57,683 bases of DNA, from the NCBI GenBank assembly GCA_040005635.1, contig JBDTYM010000013.1, positions 1 through 57,683 of the forward strand, in the 5' to 3' direction. Both the position numbers and the translations under genes were made by a program. Below the pieces are notes generated by a model that worked only from the letters and a program-made list of their open reading frames with translations, was not told the DNA's origin and ran no database searches. This document shows, piece by piece, positions 1 through 8,749 of this stretch (the first letter of the stretch is position 1; every line of letters starts with the position of its first letter). The DNA comes from Dokdonella_A sp040005635. Lineage in GTDB: Bacteria; Pseudomonadota; Gammaproteobacteria; Xanthomonadales; Rhodanobacteraceae.

Positions 1-965
1 ACCACATCGCGCTCGATCAGGCGCGCGAGAAAGCCGCCGGCGGCAAGGCGATCGGCACGACCGGGCGCGGCATTGGTCCGGCCTACGAGGACAAAGTCGC
101 CCGACGCGGCATCCGCGTGGCCGATCTGCATTACCCGGAACAACTCGCCGAACTGCTGCGCAGTGCGCTCGACTATCACAACTTCGTGCTGACGAAATAT
201 CTCGGCGGAACCGCGATCGATTTCCAGCAGACGCTGGATGAGGCGCTCGCGTTCGGCGACTACGTCGAACCTATGAAATCCGACGTCGCCGGCATCCTTC
301 ACGACCTGCGCAAGCAGGGCAAGCGCGTGCTGTTCGAGGGTGCGCAGGGCGCGCTGCTCGACATCGATCACGGCACCTATCCGTATGTGACCTCGAGCAA
401 TACGACGATCGGCGGCGCGCTCGCCGGCACTGGCGTCGGCGCCGATGCGATCGACTACGTGCTCGGCATCGCCAAGGCCTACGCCACGCGTGTCGGCGGC
501 GGCCCGTTCCCGACAGAACTCGACGACGAGATCGGCGAAGGCATCCGCAAGCGCGGCCAGGAATTCGGCGCCACCACCGGCCGCCCACGCCGCTGCGGCT
601 GGATCGATCTGGTCGCATTGAAGCGCGCCGTCGCGATCAACGGCATCAGCGGCCTGTGCATCACCAAGCTCGACATCCTCGATGGCATGGACAAGCTCAA
701 GCTGTGCATCGCCTACCGCTATCGCGGCAAGGAAACCGAGTACGCGCCACTCGACGCACAAGGCTGGGACGAGTGCGAGCCGGTCTACCTGGAATTCCCG
801 GGCTGGAGCGAGAATACCCATGGCATCACCGAGTGGGACCAGCTACCCGCTGCCGCACGTGCGTATCTACGTGCGCTGGAAGAACTCGCCGGCTGTCCAC
901 TCGCGATCGTCAGCACCGGTCCCGATCGTGATGCGAATATCGTGTTGCGTGATCCGTTCGCGTAA
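1..965 (+). CDS. purA: Adenylosuccinate synthetase, 3' part (N-terminus outside window)
   Basis: Catalyses GTP-dependent joining of IMP and aspartate to adenylosuccinate, the first committed step of AMP synthesis, in the cytoplasm. The open frame runs into the window edge (first full codon at 3) and reads through the family motif GTTGRGIGPAYEDK around bases 54-99, so the real start is upstream. Also visible are the substrate-binding stretch TSSNTTIGGALAGTGVG and the C-terminal GRPRRCGWIDLVALK. About 320 residues are present out of roughly 430 usual. The stop is TAA at 963-965. The downstream genes lie on the other strand. Identity is very secure. Confidence 0.97.
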   Translation, partial: HIALDQAREKAAGGKAIGTTGRGIGPAYEDKVARRGIRVADLHYPEQLAELLRSALDYHNFVLTKYLGGTAIDFQQTLDEALAFGDYVEPMKSDVAGILHDLRKQGKRVLFEGAQGALLDIDHGTYPYVTSSNTTIGGALAGTGVGADAIDYVLGIAKAYATRVGGGPFPTELDDEIGEGIRKRGQEFGATTGRPRRCGWIDLVALKRAVAINGISGLCITKLDILDGMDKLKLCIAYRYRGKETEYAPLDAQGWDECEPVYLEFPGWSENTHGITEWDQLPAAARAYLRALEELAGCPLAIVSTGPDRDANIVLRDPFA

Positions 966-1009
966 GCGGGTTCGGGATTGCCAGACGCGCGCGTGCGGAC
1001 GACTCAGCG

Positions 1010-1438
1010 TCAGCGCGCGTAGCGCGCACGCTTCTCCTGCACATCCTTGCGCGGTTCCAGCTTGAGACGCTGCCGCAGCCACGTGGCAAAGTCGGCTTCG
1101 GAGAGCGAGCCTTCGGCGAGCGACAGCATCGCGATGTACTTGTCCTCGTCGCCCGCCACGAGCACGGCGTTGTTGAGCGCCAGAAACGCGCGATAGCAGA
1201 CATGCGCGGTCCGTTTGTTCCCATCGAGGAACGGATGATTGCGCGCCAAACCAAACGCGAGGCTGGCCGCCAGATCGGCAACGTCAGGCGACGGGTCGCC
1301 GTAGGCATGCAGCTGCTGTGGGCGGGCAAGAGCAGAGTCGAGCAAGCCTTCATCGCGCACGCCGGCCGTGCCGCCATGCTCCGCGAGCTGGCGGTCGTGA
1401 ATGGCCAGCGCGAATGCCTTTTCGATCCATACGATCAT
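1010..1438 (-). CDS. doc: Doc-like Fic-domain toxin (death-on-curing)
   Basis: A 142-residue protein with the Fic/Doc core motif HPFLDGNKRT (residues 68-77), whose histidine and phosphate-binding loop carry out nucleotide transfer or, in Doc, phosphorylation of EF-Tu. The start ATG at 1438 (MIVWIEKAF) matches the family N-terminus; the longer ORF upstream only reads through the antitoxin gene in another frame. It lies 11 bases downstream of the antitoxin stop, so the two form one operon with the usual antitoxin-first order. Family assignment is secure. The exact target is inferred from the family. Confidence 0.9.
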   Translation of the reverse strand: MIVWIEKAFALAIHDRQLAEHGGTAGVRDEGLLDSALARPQQLHAYGDPSPDVADLAASLAFGLARNHPFLDGNKRTAHVCYRAFLALNNAVLVAGDEDKYIAMLSLAEGSLSEADFATWLRQRLKLEPRKDVQEKRARYAR

Positions 1439-1449
1439 CGCTCCGTACC

Positions 1450-1671
1450 CTATTGCGCGAGCTTGTGCAGCACCTGGCGATCTTCGCGCATGATTGTTTC
1501 GGCCACTTCCATCTGCTGCGCTAGCGTCGGATCGAACGCAGTCAGCCGAATGCCATCTGGCGTCTCCAGCGCATACAACTCGTCGCCCTTTTCCAGGCGC
1601 AAACGCGCCAGCAGTTCCTTCGGCAGGATGACGCCGGCAGAGTTGCCGATCGCGGTGATTTTCAGTTTCAT
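1450..1671 (-). CDS. AbrB/MazE-type antitoxin
   Basis: A 73-residue protein starting MKLKITAIGNSAGVILPKE, the swapped-hairpin AbrB/MazE DNA-binding fold (residues 1-45), followed by a short acidic tail (VAETIMREDRQVLHKLAQ) of the sort that wraps a toxin. The start at 1671 removes 41 unrelated residues of a longer frame. It is the first gene of a toxin-antitoxin operon with the Doc-like gene. Classic Doc pairs with Phd, so this is an AbrB-Doc combination. A short palindrome lies about 22 bases upstream and may be its autoregulatory operator. Confidence 0.88.
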   Translation of the reverse strand: MKLKITAIGNSAGVILPKELLARLRLEKGDELYALETPDGIRLTAFDPTLAQQMEVAETIMREDRQVLHKLAQ

Positions 1672-1689
1672 GTCGAGGTTCCAAACGAA

Positions 1690-1705
1690 GTTATAACGAA
1701 CGTTA
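1690..1705 (-). promoter_or_regulatory. Candidate promoter and operator of the toxin-antitoxin operon
   Basis: The 12-base perfect palindrome TAACGAACGTTA (1694-1705) lies just upstream of the antitoxin start and overlaps a minus-strand -10-like TATAAC (1690-1695). That position suits autorepression by the AbrB-type antitoxin. I see no good -35 box. The operator role is inferred. Confidence 0.4.
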
Positions 1706-1932
1706 ATACGACGGTGTGCCCCTGGCAACCCCGTTATGCATACGGAGGCGGCGCGACCGATTCCGCGGCGCGGGTTCGAAGTCCTCCGAGCCATGTACGC
1801 GCAAGGCGCTCAGGCCCTTCCGCGACTTCCACGGCACCGTATGAATCCGCCGCGCACCTGTTCATCCGCGTTTTATTTTTCCAGTGCTACACACGCAGGG
1901 TGCCGATTTCGCACATGCCGGTGAAGCGCGTC

Positions 1933-2391
1933 ATGCCCGAGAAGAAAACCAGAGCCGCCGCCGCGCGCGACAAGCGCCAAGGCAAGTCCGCCAGCACACA
2001 GGCCGGCGAATATGTGCACGAGGAGATCGAACACATTCGCGAGGGCAAGCACGGCGCGAAATCGGCCAAGCAGGCGATCGCGATAGGCCTGTCGAAAGCG
2101 CGCCGCGCGGGGGTGAAGGTGAAGACGTCCAAGACGGCTTCAGCCGCCACAAAGGAAAAAGCGAAGCAGGACAGCGCCAAGGCTTCCTCGCACAAGAAGC
2201 CTTCGGCCACGCGTTCGCGTGCGACGACGAAGGCGTTGAACAAGAAGGGCGGCAAGAAGTCCGTCAGCAAGCGGGCGTTGAAGCGCACGGCGAGCAGCCG
2301 TTCGGCGGCCGCGAAGAAGGCGGCGCAGACGAAGGGAGGGAGCGGACGCTCGACTGCGCCAAAGAAGGCTGCACGCGAGCAGGCTACTTGA
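1933..2391 (+). CDS. DUF6496 family small basic protein, Lys/Ala-rich tail
   Basis: 152 residues. The N-terminal 50 residues (MPEKKTRAAAARDKRQGKSA, then a segment with EEIEHIREGKHGAKSAKQA) match a conserved proteobacterial domain I know as DUF6496. The remainder is a low-complexity, very basic Lys/Ala/Ser tail like histone H1, which suggests nucleic acid binding. The ATG at 1933 was chosen because GGTGA lies 8 bases before it; an in-frame ATG at 1915 is possible. No function is established for the family as far as I know. It stands alone between the toxin-antitoxin pair and gcvP, which is convergent. Confidence 0.75.
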   Translation: MPEKKTRAAAARDKRQGKSASTQAGEYVHEEIEHIREGKHGAKSAKQAIAIGLSKARRAGVKVKTSKTASAATKEKAKQDSAKASSHKKPSATRSRATTKALNKKGGKKSVSKRALKRTASSRSAAAKKAAQTKGGSGRSTAPKKAAREQAT

Positions 2392-2560
2392 CCAGGTCCA
2401 CCTTGCGTAAAAATTAGTTTGCGCTGTCCGACCGAGTTAACCCTGCAGCGACTTCGCGGAACGCCAGCAATGCCGCTACTCGCGCGCCTTGGCTTCCAAT
2501 GTCATCGCTCCCCCAGCGTCGATGTCCGCTGCGAGTTCAAGCATACGGTCGCCGTTCGTG
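2392..2560. other. Intergenic stretch without recognisable gene
   Basis: Between the DUF6496 gene and the shared terminator I see no coding signal or RNA motif. Confidence 0.5.
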
Positions 2561-2587
2561 AAAAGGCCCCGCGCTGCGGGGCCTTTT
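2561..2587. terminator. Bidirectional intrinsic terminator
   Basis: A perfect 12-bp stem (AAAAGGCCCCGC with its complement) and a GCT loop, with T/A tracts on both sides, so it can work in both directions. It lies 23 bases beyond the gcvP stop on the minus strand and ends the convergent DUF6496 transcript on the plus strand. Confidence 0.88.
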
Positions 2588-2610
2588 CGCTTACTCGGCG
2601 ACGCGATGCC

Positions 2611-5529
2611 TCACGCTACGTTCGGCTCACTGAACGCCTCGATCTCGCCCTCGAACTCGCCGATTGGCACGCAGCTGCAGAACACGTTCTTGTCGCCGTA
2701 GATGTTGTCGACGCGGGCGACCGGCGACCAGTATTTCTGCAGCTTCAGGCTGGCCAGCGGAAAGGCGGCCAGTTCGCGCGGATAGGCGTGCGTCCATTCG
2801 CTGGCCGAGACCATTGTGGCGGTGTGCGGCGCGTGCTTGAGCGGGTTGTCCTCGCGATCGAGCTTGCCATCCTCGACGGCGCGGATCTCGTCGCGGATCT
2901 GGATCATCGCGTCGATGAAGCGGTCGAGTTCGTGCTGCGATTCGCTTTCGGTCGGTTCCACCATCAGCGTGCCAGCGACCGGGAAGCTCAAGGTCGGGGC
3001 GTGGAAGCCAAAGTCGATGAGCCGCTTGGCGACGTCCTCGGCGCTGATGCCGGTGCTGTCCTTGAGCGGCCTCAGGTCGAGGATGCACTCGTGCGCGACG
3101 AGGCCATTGCGGCCGGTGTAGAGCGTTTCGTAGTGTGGCGCGAGGCGCTTGGCAATGTAGTTCGCGTTGAGCAGCGCAACCTGGGTTGCCTTGCGCAAAC
3201 CCTCGGTGCCCATCAGCGTGATGTACATCCAGCTGATCGGCAGGATACTGGCGGAGCCGTAGCTGGCGGCCGAGACCATGCCGACATCGTGCGGCGCATG
3301 CGTCTCGTGGTGACCATCGGCGGCGGGCAACATTCTTGGCAGGAACGGTGCGAGATGCGACTTCACCGCGCACGGCCCAACGCCGGGACCACCGCCGCCG
3401 TGCGGAATGCAGAATGTCTTGTGCAGGTTCAGATGTGAAACATCCGAGCCCCACTTGCCCGGCTTGGCGACACCGACCAGCGCATTCATGTTGGCGCCGT
3501 CGGTGTAGACCTGGCCGCCATGCGCGTGGACGATCTCGCAGATCTCGACGATGTCTTCCTCGAATACGCCGTGCGTGGACGGGTACGTGATCATCAGCGC
3601 GGCGAGCCGCTCGCTGAACTTCTCCGCCTTGGCGCGGATGTCAGCGATGTCGACGTTGCCGTTCGCATCGCACTTGGTCACGACCACGGTCATGCCGCAC
3701 ATCTGTGCCGATGCCGGATTGGTGCCGTGCGCGGATTCCGGAATCAGGCAGATGTCGCGATGGCCTTCATTGCGCGAGCGGTGATACGCGCGGATCGCGA
3801 GCAGGCCCGCGTATTCGCCCTGCGCGCCGGAATTGGGCTGCAGGCTGACCGCGTCGTAGCCGGTGCATTCGACCAGCATCGCTTCGAGTTCGCCGATCAG
3901 CTGCTTGTAGCCGTGCGTCTGCCCATGCGGGCTGAGCGGATGGATGTTGCCGAATTCGGGCCAGGTGACCGGAATCATCTCCGCGGTCGCGTTGAGCTTC
4001 ATCGTGCACGAACCGAGCGGGATCATCGTGCGATCCATCGCCAGATCCTTGTCGGCCAGCGCACGCATGTAGCGCAGCAGTTCGTGTTCGCTGTGATGCG
4101 TGTTGAACACCGGGTGCTGCAGGAACTTCGTCGTGCGCACGAGACCGGCGGGCAGTGCGTCAGCGGTCTGCGCATCGAGCGCGTCGATGTCGTCGATGCG
4201 CGCACCGAAGAGGTTGGCGATCGCGATCACATCGGCGCGCGTGGTGGTTTCGTCGAGGCTGATGCCGAGGCTGCCGGCGTCGATCTTGCGCAGGTTCAGG
4301 CGCGCGCGGCTGGCGTAGCCGTGGATCTCGGGCGCGTCGACGCCGCTGATGTGCAGCGTGTCGAAGAAACCGTCGGCAACCTGCACGGCATTCTTGCGCA
4401 GCGCCGCTGCCAGGATGGCCGCGAGGCGGTGCGTGCGACGCGCGATGCGCGTGAGGCCGTCGGGGCCGTGGTACACCGCGTACATGCTCGCCATCACTGC
4501 GAGCAGCACCTGCGCGGTGCAGATGTTGCTGGTCGCCTTCTCGCGGCGGATGTGCTGCTCGCGCGTCTGCAAGGTCAGGCGGTACGCCGGCTTGCCTTCG
4601 GCATCGATGGACACGCCGATCAAGCGGCCAGGCATCGAGCGCTTGTACGCATCGCGGCAGGCCATGAAGCCGGCATGCGGGCCGCCGAAGCCGAACGGCA
4701 CGCCGAAGCGCTGGCTGTTGCCGACGACGATGTCGGCGCCCCACGCACCTGGCGCGGCAATCAGCGTCAACGCGAGCAGGTCGGTGGCGACGGCGACGAG
4801 ACCGCCGCGCGCGTGCGTGGCGTCGGCGAGCGCCTGATAGTCATGCACGGCGCCAAACGTGTTCGGGTATTGCAGCAGCACGCCGTAGCTGTCGACGCGG
4901 GCCGCTTCGGCATCGTCACCGACGTGCAGCTCGATGCCGAGACCGTCCGCGCGCGTACGCAGCACTTCGAGCGTCTGCGGATGCAGGCCATTGGAGGCGA
5001 AGAACACGTTCGACTTCGATTTCGCCGAACGCTTGGCCAGGGTCATCGCCTCGGCCGCCGCAGTCGCTTCATCGAGCAGGGAGGCGTTCGCGATCTCCAT
5101 GCCGGTGAGATCGGCCACCATCGTCTGGAAGTTGATCAAGGCTTCCATGCGGCCCTGCGAGATCTCCGCCTGATACGGCGTATAGGCCGTGTACCAGGCC
5201 GGATTCTCCAGGATGTTGCGCAGGATGACGTTCGGCGTATGCGTGCCGTAGTAGCCCTGGCCGATGAAACTGCGGAAGACCTCGTTCTTGTCGGCGATCG
5301 AGCGGATCTTGGCGAGCGCTTCGACTTCGCTGATCGCCGCCGGCAGCGCGAGCGGCGCCGGTGACTTGATGCGCCCGGGGACGATCGCGTCGGTCATCGC
5401 ATCGAGCGAAGTATGGCCGACCACGCGCAGCATATGTGCGATCTCGGCGTCGTTCGGGCCGATGTGACGATCGACGAAGGAGGAATGGTGCTCGAGGTCG
5501 CGCAGCGACGGCGAAGTGTTCTGAGTCAT
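2611..5529 (-). CDS. gcvP: Glycine dehydrogenase (aminomethyl-transferring), glycine cleavage P protein
   Basis: 972 residues, the full length of the fused bacterial P protein. It decarboxylates glycine with pyridoxal phosphate and passes the aminomethyl group to the lipoyl arm of GcvH. The PLP lysine is K704 in HLNLHKTFCIPHGGGGPG. The N-terminus contains the typical FVDRHIGPNDAEI, and GSCTMKLNATAEM lies mid-protein. gcvT and gcvH are not in this window. A tandem glycine riboswitch lies in its leader, so expression should respond to glycine. Confidence 0.98.
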   Translation of the reverse strand: MTQNTSPSLRDLEHHSSFVDRHIGPNDAEIAHMLRVVGHTSLDAMTDAIVPGRIKSPAPLALPAAISEVEALAKIRSIADKNEVFRSFIGQGYYGTHTPNVILRNILENPAWYTAYTPYQAEISQGRMEALINFQTMVADLTGMEIANASLLDEATAAAEAMTLAKRSAKSKSNVFFASNGLHPQTLEVLRTRADGLGIELHVGDDAEAARVDSYGVLLQYPNTFGAVHDYQALADATHARGGLVAVATDLLALTLIAAPGAWGADIVVGNSQRFGVPFGFGGPHAGFMACRDAYKRSMPGRLIGVSIDAEGKPAYRLTLQTREQHIRREKATSNICTAQVLLAVMASMYAVYHGPDGLTRIARRTHRLAAILAAALRKNAVQVADGFFDTLHISGVDAPEIHGYASRARLNLRKIDAGSLGISLDETTTRADVIAIANLFGARIDDIDALDAQTADALPAGLVRTTKFLQHPVFNTHHSEHELLRYMRALADKDLAMDRTMIPLGSCTMKLNATAEMIPVTWPEFGNIHPLSPHGQTHGYKQLIGELEAMLVECTGYDAVSLQPNSGAQGEYAGLLAIRAYHRSRNEGHRDICLIPESAHGTNPASAQMCGMTVVVTKCDANGNVDIADIRAKAEKFSERLAALMITYPSTHGVFEEDIVEICEIVHAHGGQVYTDGANMNALVGVAKPGKWGSDVSHLNLHKTFCIPHGGGGPGVGPCAVKSHLAPFLPRMLPAADGHHETHAPHDVGMVSAASYGSASILPISWMYITLMGTEGLRKATQVALLNANYIAKRLAPHYETLYTGRNGLVAHECILDLRPLKDSTGISAEDVAKRLIDFGFHAPTLSFPVAGTLMVEPTESESQHELDRFIDAMIQIRDEIRAVEDGKLDREDNPLKHAPHTATMVSASEWTHAYPRELAAFPLASLKLQKYWSPVARVDNIYGDKNVFCSCVPIGEFEGEIEAFSEPNVA

Positions 5530-5617
5530 GGCGGAGGCGTCCGGAATTTACCGACAGGAGCCGGCCGACAGGAAGACGGCCGACAAGGCAGCACGCGCGA
5601 AGCCGCACGTGGAGGCG

Positions 5618-5808
5618 CCCCTCTGTCCTTTTGCCTGAGAGTTTGGAAGAGCGCGCCATGTTGCGCACTTCGTGCCCCTTCGGCGCCGGTGATGCCGATC
5701 AAGGCAGCCGGTCTCTCCAGAGTGTGCACACGCGGCGGTCTGGGGCCTGAGCGATTACGGGCGTTGCGCCTTCGGCAGCGGGTTGCCCCGCTTCTCCCAC
5801 CACGTGCA
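5618..5808 (-). ncRNA. Tandem glycine riboswitch upstream of gcvP
   Basis: On the minus strand the leader holds two glycine aptamers. The second (about 5618-5722) carries the hallmark pieces GGAGAGACC, GCGCCGAAGGGGCA and CTCTCAGGCAAAAGGACAG. The first (about 5740-5808) has GGGAGAAGC, GCCGAAGGCGCAAC and GCTCAGGCCCC, the same elements in weaker form. The linker between them is short, as in cooperative tandem types. About 90 bases separate the second aptamer from the gcvP ATG and should hold the expression platform. Known examples upstream of gcv genes usually switch expression on with glycine. Confidence 0.93.
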
Positions 5809-5819
5809 TCAAGGCGGCG

Positions 5820-5825
5820 ATTATA
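5820..5825 (-). promoter_or_regulatory. -10 box for the riboswitch-gcvP transcript
   Basis: A perfect TATAAT on the minus strand lies about 12 bases before the first aptamer, placing the RNA start right at the riboswitch. The -35 region (about 5843-5848) is poor. Confidence 0.6.
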
Positions 5826-5983
5826 GCGCGGCGGCGGCGCGATCGATGGCGATCGCGCTTATCATGTACGCATGCTCGCGCTGAATTCCGCATCGCAGCC
5901 CCAAAAGGCTGGATCCCGGCGTTCGCCGATGACGGCGTGGGGTGGTCGCGACAGACAGCGGCGGCGCTGAAACGCGCAAAAGA

Positions 5984-6007
5984 AAAAACCCGCCGGAGCG
6001 GGTTTTC
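5984..6007 (-). terminator. Intrinsic terminator of tRNA-Leu
   Basis: On the minus strand a short GC stem (AACCCGC pairing with GCGGGTT) is followed by a T-rich run (TTTTTTCTTTT). It lies about 13 bases past the tRNA 3' end. Confidence 0.85.
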
Positions 6008-6019
6008 TCAGTCATCAAA

Positions 6020-6104
6020 TGGTGCCCAGGAGAGGACTCGAACCTCCACGGGTCGCCCCGCTAGCACCTGAAGCTAGTGCGTCTACCAATTCCGCCACCT
6101 GGGC
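6020..6104 (-). tRNA. tRNA-Leu (anticodon CAG)
   Basis: 85 nt with a 7-bp acceptor stem GCCCAGG/CCTGGGC, discriminator A and an encoded CCA. The D-arm has GGCGGAATTGGTAGACGC, typical of tRNA-Leu. The anticodon loop TTCAGGT gives CAG, the long variable arm is GCGGGGCGACCCGT, and the T-loop is GGTTCGAGTCC. It reads CUG, the major leucine codon in a GC-rich genome. Confidence 0.97.
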
Positions 6105-6136
6105 ACGCCCGCTGGCATGGCCAACCGGGGGCGCGA

Positions 6137-6165
6137 AAGATACTGGCCCCCATGGGAGCTGTCAA
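6137..6165 (-). promoter_or_regulatory. Sigma-70 promoter of tRNA-Leu
   Basis: Minus-strand TTGACA (6160-6165), a 17-base spacer, then TATCTT (6137-6142). A GC-rich discriminator follows, as is common in stringently controlled stable RNA promoters. Confidence 0.8.
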
Positions 6166-6229
6166 CGAGCCATGCTTGCAAACACACCTCCGCTCGGCGA
6201 CGCTGCGCCCCACTTAGAAGGAATACCCG

Positions 6230-8548
6230 TTGAAAAGAAGAAAAACCACCAGCTCGAGCGCAAGCGCCGAGCGCAATCCGCGCGGGCCCGGCAAGCGTGC
6301 CGGCCTGCCCAAGTTCATGCCGGAACGGCTGCCGCCACTGCCGGGCAAGAAGGGCGTGAAACCTCCGCCGATCAAGGATCCGTACGCGGAGCGCGAGGCT
6401 GGACGCTACGAGCGCCCGATCGCGAGTCGCGAGGCCATCGCCGCCCTGCTCGTCGAACACGGCGAGCTGATGACGGTCGAGGCGATCGCGCATACGCTGC
6501 GCCTTACCGCGCCGCCGGATTTCGAGGCGCTGACGCGCCGACTCGCGGCGATGCTGCGTGATGGCCAGCTGATCCAGAACCGCCGTGGCGGTTATGGCGT
6601 TGCCAGCAAGCTCGATCTGATTCGCGGCGGCGTCATCGCCAACGCGGAAGGCTACGGTTTCCTGCGTCCGGAAGAGGGCGGCGAGGATCTGTATCTGTCG
6701 CCGGCCGAAATGCGCAAAGTGCTGCACGGTGACCGCGTGCTCGCCAGCGTGGTCGGCGTCGATCGCCGCGGGCGTCGTCAGGGCGCGATCGTCGAGGTGC
6801 TGGAACGACGCTCGCCGCGTCTGGTCGGGCGCGTCGTGCAGGAGAACGGTCTCGTGCTCGTCACGCCGGACGATCGCCGCCTGCATCAGGATATCTTGAT
6901 CAAGCCTGGTATGGACCTGGGCGCGCGCTCGGGCCAGATCGTCGTCGTTGAGATCACCGATCAGCCGACCGCGCAGCGTGGGCCGATGGGCAAGGTGCTT
7001 ACTGTGCTCGGCGAGCGTCTGACACCGTCGCTGGTGGTCGAAATGGCGATCGCCAGCCACGACCTGCCGCACGAATGGCCGGCCGCCGCACTGCGCGATG
7101 CCGCCCAGATCGAACCCAGCGTGCTTGCGGCCGAGATCAAGGGTCGAGTCGACTTGCGTGCGATGCCGCTGGTCACGATCGATGGCGAAGACGCCAAGGA
7201 TTTCGACGACGCGGTCTACGCCGAACCGACCGAGCAGGGTTTTCGCCTGCTCGTCGCCATTGCCGACGTTTCGCACTATGTGCAACCCGGCGGCGCCATC
7301 GACGAGGAAGCCTACAACCGCTCGACGTCGGTGTATTTCCCCGGCTTCGTCGTGCCGATGCTGCCGGAGACCTTGTCGAACGGCATCTGCTCGCTGAATC
7401 CACGCGTCGAACGCCTGTGCATGGTGTGCGACATGCAGGTCAACCATGACGGTGAGGTCACACGCTCGAAGTTCTATCCGGCGGTGATGCGCTCGCATGC
7501 ACGGCTGACCTATACGCGCGTGTGGCAGGCGCTCGGCGAGAAGGATGCGGACGCGCGGCGGGAATACGCCGACGTGATGCCGCAGCTCAAGAACCTGCAT
7601 CAGTTGTATCGCCTGCTCGCCAAGGCGCGCCAGAAGCGTGGCGCAATCGACTTCGAGAGTCGCGAGGTCGACTTCCGCCTGTCACCGACCGGCGAGGTCG
7701 TCCAGCTCGGCGCCTACGAGCGCAACGATGCGCACAAGCTGATCGAGGAATGCATGATCGCGGCGAACGTGGAAGCCGCGAAATACCTGCAGAGAAAGAA
7801 GATTCCGACACCGTATCGCGTGCACGCGCCACCACCGGCATCGAAGTACGAGGACCTGCTCGAGTTCCTGCGCGAGTTCAAGCTGACGCTGCCGCCGCTG
7901 GCCGAGGTCACGCCGGGCGATTTCTCCGCGCTGTTGAAGAAAGTGCGCAAGCGGCCGGATTCCAGCCTGATCGAGTCTGTGCTGCTGCGTTCGCAGAGTC
8001 TTGCCGTGTATCAGCCGGAGCATCCGGGCCATTTCGGCCTGGGGCTTTCCTCGTACACGCATTTCACCTCGCCGATCCGGCGCTATCCCGACTTGCTGGT
8101 GCACCGCGCGATCCGTCACGCATTGGCCGGCGGCACGGCGGCGAACTATGCCTACAGCGCGAGCGCGATGCAGAGCTTCTGCGTGCACTGCTCACACAAC
8201 GAACGCCGCGCCGACGAAGCCGAGCGCGATGTCGACGAGCGCTACAAGTGCGCGTGGATGGAGAAGCACGTCGGCAGCGAGTTCGAAGGCATCGTCGCCG
8301 GCGTGACCTCGTTCGGCCTGTTCGTCGAGCTCACCGAATCGAAGATCAGCGGCCTCGTGCACATCACGCAGCTGCCGAACGACTACTATCATTTCGACGC
8401 GACCCGACGCTTGCTCACCGGCGAACGCCGCGGCCTGAAGTTCCGCCTCGGCGATCCGGTGCGCGTGCAGGTGCTGCGCGCGAGCCTGGAGGATCGCAAG
8501 ATCGACTTCAAGCTGGTGCCCTCGGCGCACGACGCGCGCAAGCACTGA
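6230..8548 (+). CDS. rnr: Ribonuclease R
   Basis: 772 residues. A processive 3'-5' exoribonuclease that degrades structured RNA. It has a basic N-terminal helix-turn-helix region, cold-shock domains, and the RNB catalytic core with the metal-binding run DAKDFDDAVYAEP (about residues 321-333) and LPETLSNGICSLNP. A C-terminal S1 domain (FEGIVAGVTSFGLFVEL, about residue 685 on) follows. The start is a TTG at 6230, chosen because AGAAGGA lies 7 bases before it and the N-terminus is lysine/arginine rich as usual. rlmB follows about 200 bases downstream, an order also common in related bacteria. Confidence 0.96.
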   Translation: MKRRKTTSSSASAERNPRGPGKRAGLPKFMPERLPPLPGKKGVKPPPIKDPYAEREAGRYERPIASREAIAALLVEHGELMTVEAIAHTLRLTAPPDFEALTRRLAAMLRDGQLIQNRRGGYGVASKLDLIRGGVIANAEGYGFLRPEEGGEDLYLSPAEMRKVLHGDRVLASVVGVDRRGRRQGAIVEVLERRSPRLVGRVVQENGLVLVTPDDRRLHQDILIKPGMDLGARSGQIVVVEITDQPTAQRGPMGKVLTVLGERLTPSLVVEMAIASHDLPHEWPAAALRDAAQIEPSVLAAEIKGRVDLRAMPLVTIDGEDAKDFDDAVYAEPTEQGFRLLVAIADVSHYVQPGGAIDEEAYNRSTSVYFPGFVVPMLPETLSNGICSLNPRVERLCMVCDMQVNHDGEVTRSKFYPAVMRSHARLTYTRVWQALGEKDADARREYADVMPQLKNLHQLYRLLAKARQKRGAIDFESREVDFRLSPTGEVVQLGAYERNDAHKLIEECMIAANVEAAKYLQRKKIPTPYRVHAPPPASKYEDLLEFLREFKLTLPPLAEVTPGDFSALLKKVRKRPDSSLIESVLLRSQSLAVYQPEHPGHFGLGLSSYTHFTSPIRRYPDLLVHRAIRHALAGGTAANYAYSASAMQSFCVHCSHNERRADEAERDVDERYKCAWMEKHVGSEFEGIVAGVTSFGLFVELTESKISGLVHITQLPNDYYHFDATRRLLTGERRGLKFRLGDPVRVQVLRASLEDRKIDFKLVPSAHDARKH

Positions 8549-8560
8549 ACCTGGGTCAAA

Positions 8561-8725
8561 CCCCAATCCTTCTCCCAGTGGGAGAAGGCGCTCTCAAGGG
8601 GCGGATGAGGGAATGCGCTTCCATCTGATTCGGCATCAGCGCGTGAAAGTGACTTCCCTCATCCGGCGCTCCGCCCTCTGCCGCCAGACGGCGGCCTCGA
8701 CCTTCTCCCGGCCGGAGAAGGGAAG
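8561..8725. repeat. Palindromic intergenic repeat pair (REP/BIME-like)
   Basis: Two hairpins of the same type, CCTTCTCCC-loop-GGGAGAAGG (8568-8588) and CCTTCTCC-loop-GGAGAAGG (8701-8721), flank inverted GGATGAGGGAA / TTCCCTCATCC segments. The whole forms one large imperfect palindrome between rnr and rlmB. It resembles dispersed non-coding repeats of proteobacterial genomes. There is no ORF inside. Confidence 0.65.
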
Positions 8726-8749
8726 AATTTCATACAGGTAAATTTTCCA

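Noticed and set aside
3520..5364. 614-codon plus-strand frame opposite gcvP
   Set aside because: Shadow of gcvP. Long antisense frames are a composition effect here and occur opposite many genes.
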